Source: Bufo bufo (lineage: Eukaryota; Chordata; Amphibia; Anura; Bufonidae). Taken from it: a DNA stretch of 64,000 nt. The stretch lies in assembly GCF_905171765.1 (NCBI RefSeq), contig NC_053394.1:159473256-159537255 (forward strand), read 5' to 3'. The notes below the pieces were generated by a model. It was given only the letters and a program-made list of their open reading frames with translations, was not told where the DNA came from and did not search any database. The stretch's first letter is position 1. Each line of letters begins with the position of its first letter. The position numbers were made by a program, and so were the translations under genes. Of the stretch, positions 33,241 through 45,118 are shown piece by piece.

Positions 33241-34000
33241 TGAAAAGTTTTTCTAGTAAAAATATTCGTATATCACTCCCTACACTGTCTGTCCCTTCCT
33301 CAGCACAGCTCTCCCTGACTAAGACTGAGCCGAACACGCGTCATTGTGTGCTATATAGCACCCGATGACGCTTTCTGGCCAGCCAATCACTGTAATGCCA
33401 GTAACCAACATGGCTACAGCATAACAGTGAGGGCAGTACTCAACTGCCCGTTTATTGGCTGCGTAGCAGCCAAGAAACGTGCGGGGAGGAGAGTCGAGCA
33501 TTGCACTCGAGCACATGTGGCATACAGCCGAATACCGCCATGTGCCGACCATCGAGATGCTCGAGCCAAACTGGTGTTCGGCCGAGCATGCTCGATCAAC
33601 ACTAGTGGTGAACCTATGGCACGCGTGCCAGAGGCAGCACTCAGAGCCCTCTCTGTGGGCACCTGTGCCCTGGAAAAAGTCTATGGTGTACCAATATGCC
33701 TTAGACTTTTCCTGCCATTCATCAGCGCAGGGCGCACTATGAATGGCACAGGCAGTGCATTTAATGTAGGCAGGCTATTATAGCTAAATGATAAAGTACA
33801 CGGAAGATATACTATATTGGACTGTAGTATTCAGGTTAAATTGCCATGTTGGCACTTTGCGATAAATAAGTGGGTTGCAGTTTGGGCACTCTGTCTCTAA
33901 AAGGTTCACCATCACTGGCCTAGAGGAATACTTTATGATTAATGGCCCATCTGTCTCTTGCCCAATCTCCCCGTGCGGACACCTAATACAAACTGCCATT

Positions 34001-34967
34001 ATAATAATTTATAATGCTGTGTGTTACTGCCGGATCTCAACATGAGTACAACTCTAATGAGTACAGACGACATTATGTGAGCACAATTCACTAGAGTTGA
34101 GATTGGGCAGGAACAAATAGCATTATAAATCATTATAATGCTGTGGATCCATGTCATAGGAACAGCATTCAAGATGGGAAATACCTCTGACACACGAAGG
34201 GTATTTCTCACACTGAATACACTGGTGTGAAATTGGCCTAATGTTTCAATTTTAATATTGAGGAGTATAGTTCTGCACGATTTATATTTGTGTATCTTTG
34301 AAGCACTGTTCCCCTGTGCAATAATGTCTAAAACTTTAAAAGTTTTGCCTTGTTGCACAAAAAAAACTCATAAGTATCTCCATAGACTACAAGTTGTGAC
34401 GTTACAGTTGATACCAGTAAGTATGTTTTGTAAGTAATGGTAGTATTGGTGTTCCTGAGTGTGTGGACTGTTTGGGGTATGTATCATGCTTAGTTTGTAG
34501 CCTGAGTGAAGGGCAAGCGCGAGACTGAGTATTTACCCCTTATAATCGTATCATTATCATGGCAGTGGAGAGGACCTTCAGTGACTGGGAGGTCCCAATA
34601 GCAAAGATCTAAATGCCCAACACCAACAAGGAGGGTGTTTTCCATCCAGCAGATAGATTAACGTATTTCCCTCCACCACACACTTCCAATGACCATTAGG
34701 TCAATTTCCTCTGGATAGGACAATCTTACACAGGTAGTCACCACTCAGTAGGAAAAGATATATCCCCAAAGACATAATAAACCATAGGGAGTATTTTTTA
34801 CATCATAATACATACTGAAAATTTTTTATTTTTCATGTGCTCAGAAGTTTCTCTGGATATTTTACTACATAGTCATATCTAAATAACTAAAAATGAGTAA
34901 TTCAGACTAAATATGCTTAAAAAGATGTTTTAATATGCAAAACAGAGGATTTGATGACAATGTCCGT
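34001..34967. other. Downstream flank of the gstp1-like gene, no gene seen
   Basis: AT-rich sequence without transposon ends or protein similarity that I recognise. Its right part should include the 3' untranslated region of the gstp1-like gene on the minus strand. Confidence 0.5.
34825..34830 (-). promoter_or_regulatory. gstp1: Candidate polyadenylation signal of the gstp1-like gene
   Basis: AATAAA on the minus strand, about 138 bases after the stop codon at 34968. No other evidence; transcript ends would decide. Confidence 0.4.
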
Positions 34968-35153
34968 TCATGTGTACTTGAAGATTATAAGACGCCTCTT
35001 ACGACCTTCAGACTTCAAATATTGACTCAGTTTTGGTCTTTTTAGCAGCCGTTCAACAAAGCCTGACAGTAATGGGAAACCAGACAAGCATGTTGGGGAG
35101 AAGTCAATGATGCATTCTAGAGTATCCAGGAGATTGTAGTCGGCATATGAGAT
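34968..35153 (-). CDS. gstp1: Glutathione S-transferase pi-like, last exon (exon 7)
   Basis: Cytosolic GSTs conjugate glutathione to electrophiles; this exon encodes part of the all-helical C-terminal domain. It begins after the acceptor TTTTCCACAG with ISYADYNLLDTLECI, the conserved N-capping box region of pi-class GSTs, and continues FPLLSGFVERLLKRPKLSQY to a TGA at 34968. The phase (0) agrees with exon 6 ending VGDK. The final 14 residues (from SEGRKRRLI) differ from the usual vertebrate pi-class tail, but the length is within a few residues of the family. The Met-initiated frame extending to 35207 is not real coding; the splice site sets the boundary. Confidence 0.9.
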   Translation of the reverse strand: MSYADYNLLDTLECIIDFSPTCLSGFPLLSGFVERLLKRPKLSQYLKSEGRKRRLIIFKYT

Positions 35154-35232
35154 CTGTGGAAAACAAGAATTAAGGATTGAATGTAATCTACTATGGAAAA
35201 TATACATATATTGGTCATACGCCTAAACGTAC

Positions 35233-35340
35233 TTTATCTCCCACCAGGAATTTTGTTCCATTGGCATTATTGGAAAGGATCTTTTCAAAATAACCTAGCT
35301 GAATTTCCAGTTCTTCCAGAAATTTTTCTTTGTTTGCCTC
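35233..35340 (-). CDS. gstp1: Glutathione S-transferase pi-like, exon 6
   Basis: A 108-bp exon of 36 codons in phase 0, from the acceptor TTTTTTCCAG to the donor GTACGT. It encodes EANKEKFLEELEIQLGYFEK through GTKFLVGDK, matching the family order in which VGD precedes the conserved ISxADYN of the next exon. Only a 79-bp intron separates it from exon 7. It has no start or stop and is easily missed by ORF scanning. Confidence 0.9.
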
Positions 35341-35644
35341 CTGGAAAAAATGAAAGGTAGTTTGTAGATTGTTACTAAAACAAAGTAGCCACATGTATCA
35401 GTCAATGCTGACATTTCGTGTGCTGCTGTATGATGCACTATATGACGCTGTATTATGGAGATCTTCCTCCACTACCACCAATGCTTCTAGGAAAGAATAG
35501 CTCCATATTAACTCAGTTATTAGGGGTACAGATAGGGCGATCTGTCACAAAGACCAGGATTGTCGAACAGTGTGTTGTCTTCCTGGCCCTCGAGTTCAAC
35601 ATATCGCGGATCAGATTGTTGGGACATGGGGCGGTTAACGTGCA

Positions 35645-35845
35645 GGGTTACAGTCTGTTTAGAAAGGATACTCAAAACAGGAGAGGGGGAGGGGTTTATG
35701 TAAAGTCCTGTCTAAAGCCCACACTACGGGGAGATATAAGTGAGGGACATGAACTTGTGGAGTCACTGTGGGTAGAAATACATGGAGGCAAAAACAATAA
35801 TAAAATACTAATAGGAGTTTATTATAAGCCACCAAATATACCACA
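35645..35845 (+). pseudogene. L2/CR1-type LINE fragment (endonuclease N-terminus)
   Basis: The frame reads GYSLFRKDTQNRRGGGVYVK, then GHELVESLWVEIHGGKNN and ILIGVYYKPPNI, the first endonuclease motifs of an L2/CR1 LINE. The catalytic remainder is missing. It lies in intron 5 of the gstp1-like gene, in opposite orientation. Confidence 0.8.
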
Positions 35846-36619
35846 TATAACACTGGCAGCATTATGCCAGTGTTATCCAGTACATTCCAGAACTGTAAGG
35901 GTTACATAGCATCATAAATCAATATAATGCTATGTGACTCCCGGCTGCGATGGGAGGTCAGGCCGGGTGCTGCGATGCGGACTCGCTGCAGGAGAAACAC
36001 TCGTCTGCAAGGGGCCTAAATCTGAAGGTGTCGGCTAGAGATGAGCGAATCAAAGCTGACGAAGTGGAATACAATCCAAATTTCAGGAATTATTCGATTT
36101 GCACCGAATCTGAATTTCCTCACGCTTCGTGGTAACTAATCACATTTTTTCCTAAAATGGCTGCTGCACATGTTAGGACATGGAGCAAGGAACCCTGGGA
36201 ACGAGGGATCACCCACAATGCCATGCATGCAGCCAATCAGCAGCCAGCCCTGTGATGTCACAGCCCTATAAATAGCCTCAGCCATTTGGATTCAGCCATT
36301 TTCCAGTGTACTTAGTACAGGGAGAGACGTTAGCAGGCGCTAGGGACAGTGCTAGAAAAGACTTGAAAACTAATATTTTGCTCAATAGAAGTTCAGGGAA
36401 AGAGCATAAGAAGTGTAAGGAAAGGATAGGAAGGAACTATTACACAGTATTGAAGCAGAACAGGGTTCAATAGGGGTGTGTACAGCCTGGGTAATAGGAA
36501 CAATCCTATTACACCTTGCTGCACTGACTGCGGATCCAAATTGCCATTATACTGCTGCTCATTTTAGGTTCCAGCAAACCGTTCTTGTTATTGGGGTCAT
36601 ATTAGCCCTTGTGCAGTGC

Positions 36620-38060
36620 AGTTATATATATACTGTATGTTCTAAAGCCTTTTTGTTGTGCATTAGTGGGGGGGGGGGAAGGGGCTTATTAGCGGTTGTG
36701 TGTTGAAGTGAGAAAATTACAGCCCTTTTTGGCGTGTATTAGTGGGCAAAAAAATTTTTTTTGATGTTCACGGCCACAGTAATATGTTCTAAAATCTTTT
36801 TTGGGCGTGTATAAGTAGGGAAAATGAAAAAGAGCTTATTAGTCGTTGTGTGTTGAAGTGAGAAAATTACAGCCCTTTTTTTGTCCTGTATTAGTGGCAA
36901 AAAGAAGTATTTGCAGTTCATGGCCGCAGTTATATGTTCGAAAGCTTTTTTTTGTTGTGTATTAGTGGGGGGGGGGGGGAAAGGGGCTTATTAGCCGTTA
37001 TGTGGTGAAGTGAGAAAATTGCAGCCTTTTTTGGCGTGTATTAGCGGCAAAAAAAAATTATTTGCCATTCACGGTCACAGTTATGTTCTAAAGCCTCTAT
37101 TTGGCGTGTATTAGTGGGGAAAAATAAAAAGGACTTATTAGCCGTTGTGTGCTGAAGTGAGAAAACTAAAATCCTTTTTGCCTTGTATTAGTGGCAAAAA
37201 AAAAACGTTATTTGTTGTTCACGGCCACAGTTATATGTTCTAAAGTTTTTTTGGGGCGTGTATTAGTGTGATAAAATGGGCTTATTTGACGCTAAGCGGT
37301 GCAGTTATATGTTCTAAAGCCTTTTTGGCGTGTATTAGTGGCAAAAAAAATTATTATTTGCTGCTTAGCGGTGCAGTTATATGTTCTAAAGCTTTTTTGA
37401 CCGCTCGAAAGTTTTCTGGCGTGTATAAGTGGGAAAAAAAGGGCTTATTAGTCGTTGTGTGGTGAAGTGAGAAAATTACAGCCCTTCTTGGCGTGTATTA
37501 GCGGCAAAAAAAATTATTATTTGCCGTTGTGTGGGGAACTTCCATTGTACTACAGCCATTTACGGGGATAGATACGTACTTCCTATTAGCCATTCTGCGG
37601 TGAATTGTTATATTTATTTTTTGGGGGTGTATTAATAGGAAAAATAATACGTCTTATTAGTCGGTCTGCAGTGAACCGACATTGTTATACAGCCATTGTT
37701 GGGGTGTATTAATGGGAAAAATAAGTACGTGTTATTAGCTGTTCTGCAGTGAATTTACATTGTCATACAGACATTGTTACGCTGTATTAATAGCAAAAAT
37801 ACTGTAAGTATGTGTTATTAGCCGTTCTGCAATGAATTTACATTGTAATACAGCCATTGTTGGTGTTTATTAATAGGAAAAATAAGTACTTCTTATTAGT
37901 CGTTCTGTGGTGAATTTACATTGCCATTTAGTGGTGACATATTTTTGCGATACAGACTTTTTGGGGAAAATTGGTCGGTGAATGTAGACTTTCTTATGTA
38001 GGGACTGAGTAATTGTGTCGATTAGCCATTCAGTGGTGAAACTTGTTTCTGATACAGCCT
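36620..38060. repeat. AT-rich tandem repeats of the hAT 5' region (first block)
   Basis: Irregular units of about 90-200 bp built from TATATGTTCTAAAGCC, GGCGTGTATTAGTGG with an A-run, GGGCTTATTAGCCGTTG and GTGAAGTGAGAAAATTACAG. The same motifs recur at 46085-46985. Confidence 0.8.
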
Positions 38061-38309
38061 TTTTTTGGGAAAATTGGTCGGTAGCTGTAACTACGGTCAA
38101 GGACAATATACAGTATGTCCTTTACGGCCCACTGGGTAAATGTGGTTCCTGCCCAGCCACACCAGCAACCTGGCCAGGTGACCCCGCTTCCGCCTCAACG
38201 TTCTGACGCCGTTGGTCCTGCAACAATGTCCGCCTCTGCCTCCTCATCCCCCACCGTTTCCTCAGCCTCCACTGTAGGGACAATTCACAGTGCTCCTCCA
38301 GCATACCAC

Positions 38310-38911
38310 TGTCACGGACGTTCCAGCAACAGGTAGCAGGAGATCGGTGATACTGGCAACTTGTGGTTTGATCTTACATGTTTTCCATTTGCATCAAATG
38401 ACGTCTGTGTTGTTTCTGGTGCTTGCCACACCTTCTTTCCCCAGGTGTGGCTATTAGGTTTCTCTGTTTATAGTTGCTTCTCCCACAATGCTGTGCAGTT
38501 TATAGCTTCTGTTTGGACCTTTGGATAGATTGTGGTTGGATTTCGGCTCAGTTCCTGGTGCTTCCTTTGCTCCTTTGATGTTAAGTCTTTTCTGTGTGTT
38601 GCATTTCCCTATTGTTTGTATTAGGCCTGAAGGAGACTCCTGTTCGTCCTTCCTTTTTGGAGGAACAGGTAGTCTCGTCCCTGCCATTAGTACCAAGGTC
38701 CTATAGGGCTTGATAGGACTCTAGGTATTCCTGCATATGAACTCAGCTACCTTTTGGGGTCTGTTCATACTGGTAGTCAGTCAGTATTTTGGTTAGGGTT
38801 TTCACTAGGAGGTGTCCATTTTCCTTCCCTAGTTCTCAGGCCTGATTCCATGTTCCTCCCTTTCCCTCCTATGCTTGGTGTAGTGTTTCCCTCCTACACC
38901 GAAGCATGACA
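38310..38911. mobile_element. Solo LTR (602 bp) in the hAT transposase
   Basis: It begins TGTCACGGACG and ends GCATGACA (TG...CA), flanked by the 5-base duplication ACCAC at 38305-38309 and 38912-38916. Removing it rejoins hAT sequence. No internal retroviral genes remain, so it arose by LTR-LTR recombination. Family not determined; Ty3/gypsy-like LTRs are plausible. Confidence 0.85.
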
Positions 38912-39307
38912 ACCACATGTGCAGGGCATGGCGGTGTCACACTATTCTACACCTCTTTTGCCTGGGAGAACAGTCAAACAGGGGAGCAACTGCTCTGTGT
39001 CCTTCATCAAGAAATCAAATCCTGGCTTTCTCTGCGACAACTAAAAATCAAAACCATGGTGACCAACAACGGGAAGAACATGGTGCACAGGTTCAGTTTG
39101 GTTGTAAAGCGGTTCCTGAAGTCTTCCACCCATCTGCAAGACATCCTAAAAATGGCCAAGAAACTTTGCATGCATTTCAGCCACTCATACACCGCCAAGC
39201 ACACCCTCCTTGAGTTGCAGCGGCAGAACGGCGTCCCCCCACATAGGCTGATATGCAATGTTTCCACTAGTTGGAATTCCACCCTCGATATGTTGGACCG
39301 ACTATAC

Positions 39308-39454
39308 CAGGGATGGCCAACCTGCGGCTATCCAGCTGTTGTGAAACTACAATTCCCACCGTGCCCTGCTGTAGGCTGATAGTTGTAGGCAGTCTTTGCA
39401 TGCTGGGAGGTGTAGTTTTGCAACAGCTGGAGAGCCGCAGGTTGGCCATCCCTG
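39308..39454. mobile_element. 147-bp hAT MITE with perfect ends
   Basis: Near-perfect long terminal repeats starting CAGGGATGGCCAACCTGCGG on both strands. The 8-base duplication GACTATAC lies at 39300-39307 and 39455-39462. It interrupts the hAT transposase codons for DRLYQ. Confidence 0.92.
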
Positions 39455-40859
39455 GACTATACAAACAGAGAAAGGCCATAAACAATTTCTTGATGATCAA
39501 AGCAGACAGAGGTACTCCCCTGTGTAACTTCGATGTTAGCCAGTGGCAGCTCATGCGTGACACCTGCCGTTTGCCAGTGTCCTTTGAGAAGGCCACTTTA
39601 TTTGTCAGTCGCCAGCACTACGGGATGAACAACGTCATTCCACTGATTACACATATCCTGGAAAAGATGTTGGTAAATCTGGCTGGTCAGGGGACTGGAG
39701 ATGTGGCACCTACATCTCACGTCCACATGAGCCCTGTGGGGGCTGAACTGGAGGAGGAGGAGGACATTGGAGCACAAGCAATCTGTAGCGAAATGGGTGG
39801 TTTTTCTACACAGCTGACAGGAGAAGAGGAGTAGGAGCAGCCGGAGTAGCAAGAGGGAGAGGAGGAAGACGAGGCAGATGACCCAGGCACACCGTGGCAG
39901 TATGCAGTGAAGATTGACGCAGGGAGTCCCTCTGAGTCACTTGCACAAATGGCCCAATGCATGCTTACTTGCTTGCGTAGTGACAGCCGAATAGTCACCA
40001 TTCGCCAGAGGGATGACTACTGGCTCTCCACCATGTTAGAGCCTCGCTACCAGTCCAAAATGGGGGCCTTTTTTTACACCCGCTGAGAAGGAGGATAAAC
40101 TGAACTACTGTAGAGACATCCTATGTAGTCAGTTGGCCGCTGCCTATCTGTGCCATTGTACATCCTCTCGCAGGTCTGACCGGGGAGGGGCCCTCTGCGC
40201 TCATGTTCCACTGCCATGGCTGCTGGGGAGGGGGCAGAGCAGTACCAGATCCATCAGCAGTAGCCTGAGTCTAGAGTCGCTGATGAGCAACTTTCTTCAC
40301 CCGCATAGTGAAGAAACTACTCACCAGCAGCTAGACATAGAGCAGAACCTGAACCAGCAGGTGGTGGTATACTTGGAGTGCACCCTGCCACCCGTCATCG
40401 AATATCCGCTGGACTACTGGGCAGCCAAACTGGATTTGTGGCCGCAACTGGCCGAGTTTGTCCTGGAAAAGCTGTCCTGCCCGGCCAGTAGTGTGGCATC
40501 AGAGCTGGTGTTTAGTGCGGAGGGGGCTATAGTTACCCCAAGGAGAACTCGCCTGTCCATCCAAAATGTGGAGAGACTGATCTTTATCAAGATGAATCAG
40601 GCGTGGATAAGCCAGGATTTCCACTCACCAATGCCTGATGCAACGGATTAGGTTATCCATGCGGCCTCACCCAAACCTTGACAAAAGAGACCGGTTTCTT
40701 CTGGCTATCTGCCTCAGCTACTATTCTGATGCTGCCACCCGCCTGATGCCACACATCTGATGCCAAGTGCTCATTCTTACACCCACCATCGTCAGCAGGT
40801 ACTGTTATTGCCACCCACCTCGCCACTCTATCACCGGGTCACTCTATGGTATCCGGATG

Positions 40860-43800
40860 CTGCTGCTGCCCCCTCCACACTATGTCACCTTGCCACTCTG
40901 TGGTCTCCTCATGCTGCTGGTACCGCAACAATATGCCACTTTGCCACTATGTGGCATCCTCATGCTGCTGCTGCCACCTCCACACTATGTCACCTTGCCA
41001 CTCTGTGGTCTCCTCATGCAGCTGCCACCTCTACACAATGTCACTTTGCCACTCTGTGGCTTCCTCATGCTGCTGCTGCCACCTCCACGCTCTGTCATTG
41101 TGCCACTCTGTGGCCTCCTCATGCTGCTGCTGCTAAAACCTCAACACTATGTCACCATGCCACTCGGCGGCTTCCTCATGCTGCTGCTGCCACTTCCACA
41201 CTCTGTCATTGTGCCACTCTGTGGCCTCCTTATGTTGCTGCTACTTCAACACTATGCCACTGGGCTACTCTCTGGCCTCCTCATGCTGCTGCTACTTCAA
41301 CACAATTTCACTGGGCCACTCTGTGGCCTCCTCATGCTGCTACTGCCACCTCCACACTCTATCATTATGCCAATCTGCAGCCTCCTCATGCTGCTGCTAC
41401 CTCAACACTATGTCACCTTGCCACTCTTTGGTCTCCTCATGCTGCTGTCACCTTCACACTATGTCACTTTGCCACTCTGTGGCCTCCTCATGCTGCTGCT
41501 GCCACCTCCACACTCTGTCATTGTGCCATTCTGTGGCTTCCTCATGCTGCTGCTACCTCAACACTATGTCAACATGCCACTCTGTGGCCTCCTCATGCTG
41601 CTGCTGCCACCTCGTCACTGTGCCACTCTGTATCCTCCTCATGCTGCTACTGCTAATCCAACACTATGTCACCATGCCACTCTGTGGCCACCTCATGCTG
41701 CTGCTGCCACCTCCATACACTGTCATTGTGCCATTCTGTGGCCTCCTCATGCTGCTGCTACCTCAACACTATGTCACCATGTCACTCTGTGGCCTCCTCA
41801 TGCTGCTGCTACCTCAACACTATGTCACCATGCCACTCTGTGGCCTCCTCATGCTGCTGCCACCTCACCACTATGTCACCATGCCACTCTGTGGCCTCCT
41901 CATGCTGCTGCTACCTCAACACTATGTCACCATGCCACTCAGTGGTCTCCTCATGCTGCTGGTACCTCAACAATATGCCACCTTGCCACTATGTGGCATC
42001 CTCATGCTGCTGCTGCCACTTCCACACTCTGTCATTGTTCTACTCTGTGGTCTCCTCATGCTGCTGCTGCCACTTCCACACTCTGTCATTGTTCTACTCT
42101 GTGGTCTCCTCATGCTGCTGCCACCTCCACACTCTGTCATTGTGCCACTTTGTAGTCTCCTCATGCTGCTGCTGCCACCTCCACATTGTGTCACCTTGCC
42201 ACTCTGTGGCTTCCTCATGCTGCTGCTGCGACCTCCATACACTGTCATTGTGCCACTCTGTGGCCTCCTCATGCTGCTGCTGATACCTCAACACTATGTC
42301 ACCATACCACTCTGCAGCTTCCTCATGCTGCTGCTGCCACCTCCACATCTGTCATTGTGCCACTCTGTGGTCTCCTTATGTTGCTGCTACTTCAACACTA
42401 TGTCACTATGCCACTCTGTATCCTCCTCATGCTGCTGCTGCTGCCACCTCCATACACTGTCATTGTGCCATTCTGTGGCCTCCTCATGCTGCTGCTACCT
42501 CAACACTATGTCACCATGCCACTCTGTATCCTCCTCATGCTGCTGCTGCTAATCCAACACTATGTCACCATGCCACTCTGTTGGCACCTCATGCTGCTGC
42601 TGCCACATCCATACACTGTCATTGTGCCACTCTGTGGCCTCCTCATGCTGCTGCCACCTCACCACTATGTCACCATGCCACTCTGTGGCCTCCTCATGCT
42701 GCTGCTACCTCAACACTATGTCACCATGACACTCTGTATCCTCCTCATTCTGCTGCTGCCACCTCCATACACTGTCATTGTGCCATTCTGTGGCCTCCTC
42801 ATGCTGCTGCTACCTCAGCACTATGTCACCATGCCACTCTGTGGCCTCCTCATGCTGCTGCTACCTCAACACTATGTCACCATGCCACTCTGTATCCTCC
42901 TCATGCTGCTGCTGCTAATCCAACACTATGTCACCATGCCACTCTGTGGCCACCTCATGCTGCTGCTGCTACCTCAACACTATGTCACCATGCCACTCTG
43001 TGGTCTCCTCATGCTGCTGGTACCTCAACAATATGCCACCTTGCCACTATGTGGCATCCTCATGCTGCTGCTGCCACTTCCACACTCTGTCTTTGTGCTA
43101 CTCTGTGGTCTCCTCATGCTGCTGCTGCCACTTCCACACTCTGTCATTGTTCTACTCTGTGGTCTCCTCATGCTGCTGCCACCTCCACACTCTGTCATTG
43201 TGCCACTTTGTAGTCTCCTCATGCTGCTGCTGCCACCTCCACATTATGTCACCTTGCCACTCTGTGGCTTCCTCATGCTGCTGCTGCGACCTCCATACAC
43301 TGTCATTGTGCCACTTTGTGGCCTCCTCATGCTGCTGCTGATACCTCAACACTATGTCACCATACCACTCTGCAGCTTCCTCATGCTGCTGCTGCCACCT
43401 CCACATCTGTCATTGTGCCACTCTGTGGTCTCCTTATGTTGCTGCTACTTCAACACTATGTCACTATGCCACTCTGTATCCTCCTCATGCTGCTGTTGCC
43501 ACCTCCATACACTGTCATTGTGCCATTCTGTGGCCTCCTCATGCTGCTGCTACCTCAACACTATGTCACCATGCCACTCTGTGGCCTCCTCATGTTGCTG
43601 CTACCTCAACACTATGTCACCATGCCACTCTGTATCCTCCTCATGCTGCTGCTGCTGCTAATCCAACACTATGTCACCATGCCACTCTGTTGGCACCTCA
43701 TGCTGCTGCTGCCACCTCCATACACTGTCATTGTGCCACTCTGTGGCCTCCTCATGCTGCTGCTACCTCAACACTATGTCACCATGCCATTCTGTGGCTT

Positions 43801-45090
43801 CCTCATGCTGCTGCTACCTCAACACTATGTCACCATGCCACTCTGTGGTCTCCTCATGCTGCTAGTACCTCAACAATATGCCACCTTGCCACTATGTGGC
43901 ATCCTCATGCTGCTGCTGCTGCCACTTCCACACTCTGTCATTGTGCCACTCTGTGGTCTCCTCATGCTGCTGCAACCTCCACACTCTGTCATTGTGCCAC
44001 TTTGTGGTCTCCTCATGCTGCTGCCACCTCTACACAATGTCACTTTGCCACTCTGTGGCTTCCTCATGCTGCTGCTGCCACTTCCACGCTCTGTCATTGT
44101 GCCACTCTGTGGCCTCCTCATGCTGCTGCTGCTACATCAACACTATGTCACCCTGCGACTCTGCGGCTTCCTCATGCTGCTGCTGCCACCTCCATACTCT
44201 GTCATTGTGCCAATCTGCGGCCTCCTCATGCTGCTGTCACCTCCACACTATGTCACTTTGCCACTCTGTGGCCTCCTCATGCTACTGCTGCCACCTCCAC
44301 ACTCTGTCATTGTGCACCTCTGTAGCCTCCTCATGCTGCTGCTGCTGCTACCCCAACACTATGTCACCATGCCACTCAGTGGCCTCCTCATGCTGCTGCT
44401 GCAACCTCCACACTCTGTCATTGTGCCATTCTGTGGCTTCCTCATGCTGCTGCTACCTCAACACTATTTCACCATGCCACTCTGTATCCTCCTCATGCTG
44501 CTGCTGCTAATCCAACACTATGTCACCATGCCACTCTGTGGCCACCTCATGCTGCTGCTGCCACCTCCATACACTGTCATTGTGCCACTCTGTGGCCTCC
44601 TCATGCTGCTGCTACCTCAACACTATGTCACCATGCCACTCTGTGGCCTCCTCATGCTGCTGCTACCTCAACACTATGTCACCATGCCACTCTGTGGCCT
44701 CCTCATGCTGCTGCCACCTCACCACTATGTCACCATGCCACTCTGTGGCCTCCTCATGCTGCTGCTACCTCAAAACTAAGTCACCATGCCACTCTGTATT
44801 CTCCTCATGCTGCTGCCACCTCCATACACTGTCATTGTGCCATTCTGTGGCCTCCTCATGCTGCTGCTACCTCAGCACTATGTCACCATGCCACCTCATG
44901 CTGCTGCTGCCACCTCCATACACTGTCATTGTGCCACTCTGTGGCCTCCTCATGCTGCTGCTACCTCAACAATATGTCACCATGCCACTCTGTGGCCTCC
45001 TCATGCTGCCACCTCACCACTATGTCACTGGGCCACTCTGTGGTCTCCTGATGCTGCTTCCACCTCACCACTATGTCATTGGGTCACTCT
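40860..45090. repeat. 4.2-kb minisatellite of 51-bp units
   Basis: Roughly 75-80 units with landmarks CTCCTCATGCTGCTG, CACTATGTCACC and ATGCCACTCTGTGG. The unit is 51 bp and varies mainly by whole CTG triplets. As a result all three plus-strand frames stay open for hundreds of codons (467, 491 and 487 residues among them). Higher-order copies are visible: the segment near 41976 recurs near 43034. It follows the hAT transposase stop and is probably a 3' region expansion, not a protein gene. Confidence 0.9.
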
Positions 45091-45118
45091 GTGGACTTCT
45101 CAACCTGTTCTCCCCCCC

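Larger units (their letters stand above)
27040..33604 (-). mobile_element. ZBED-type hAT transposon
   Basis: Ends TAGTGTTGATC at 27040 and GATCAACACTA at 33604, flanked by the 8-base duplication GTGGTGAA (27032-27039 and 33605-33612). Subterminal sequence is rich in GCTCG/CGAGC motifs. Inside are a broken transposase on the minus strand, three minisatellites and a LINE insertion. It sits within 13 bp of the left end of the older hAT MITE. Confidence 0.88.
27027..33917. mobile_element. hAT MITE (CAGTGGTG ends), split by a larger hAT
   Basis: Terminal repeats CAGTGGTGGTGAACC at the left and GGTTCACCATCACTG at the right, with the 8-base duplication GCCTAGAG at 27019-27026 and 33918-33925. Without the nested 6.57-kb element it is about 318 bp. 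Eight-base duplications and CAGTG-type ends are typical of hAT elements. The target is the Tx1 LINE endonuclease. Confidence 0.85.
38065..40651 (+). pseudogene. hAT transposase, broken
   Basis: The frame pieces, in order, are SFTAHWVNVVPAQP (near 38115), then after a solo LTR the core with ATTCCAGGGCATGG-encoded CRAWRCHTIL, VTNNGKNMVHRFSLVVKRFL and HRLICNVSTSWNSTLDMLDRL (38906-39300), then after a MITE FDVSQWQLMRDTCRLPVSFE and MNNVIPLITHILEKMLVNL, and at 40133-40651 the C-terminal dimerisation region (EYPLDYWAAKLDLWPQLAEF, LEKLSCPASSVASELVFSAE). It lies on the plus strand, opposite to the gstp1-like gene. Frameshifts and two insertions inactivate it. Confidence 0.85.

Noticed and set aside
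35153..35207. N-terminal extension of the last gstp1-like exon (starting MYIFHS)
   Set aside because: It reads through the acceptor TTTTCCACAG into the short intron; splicing from exon 6 gives the conserved family order.
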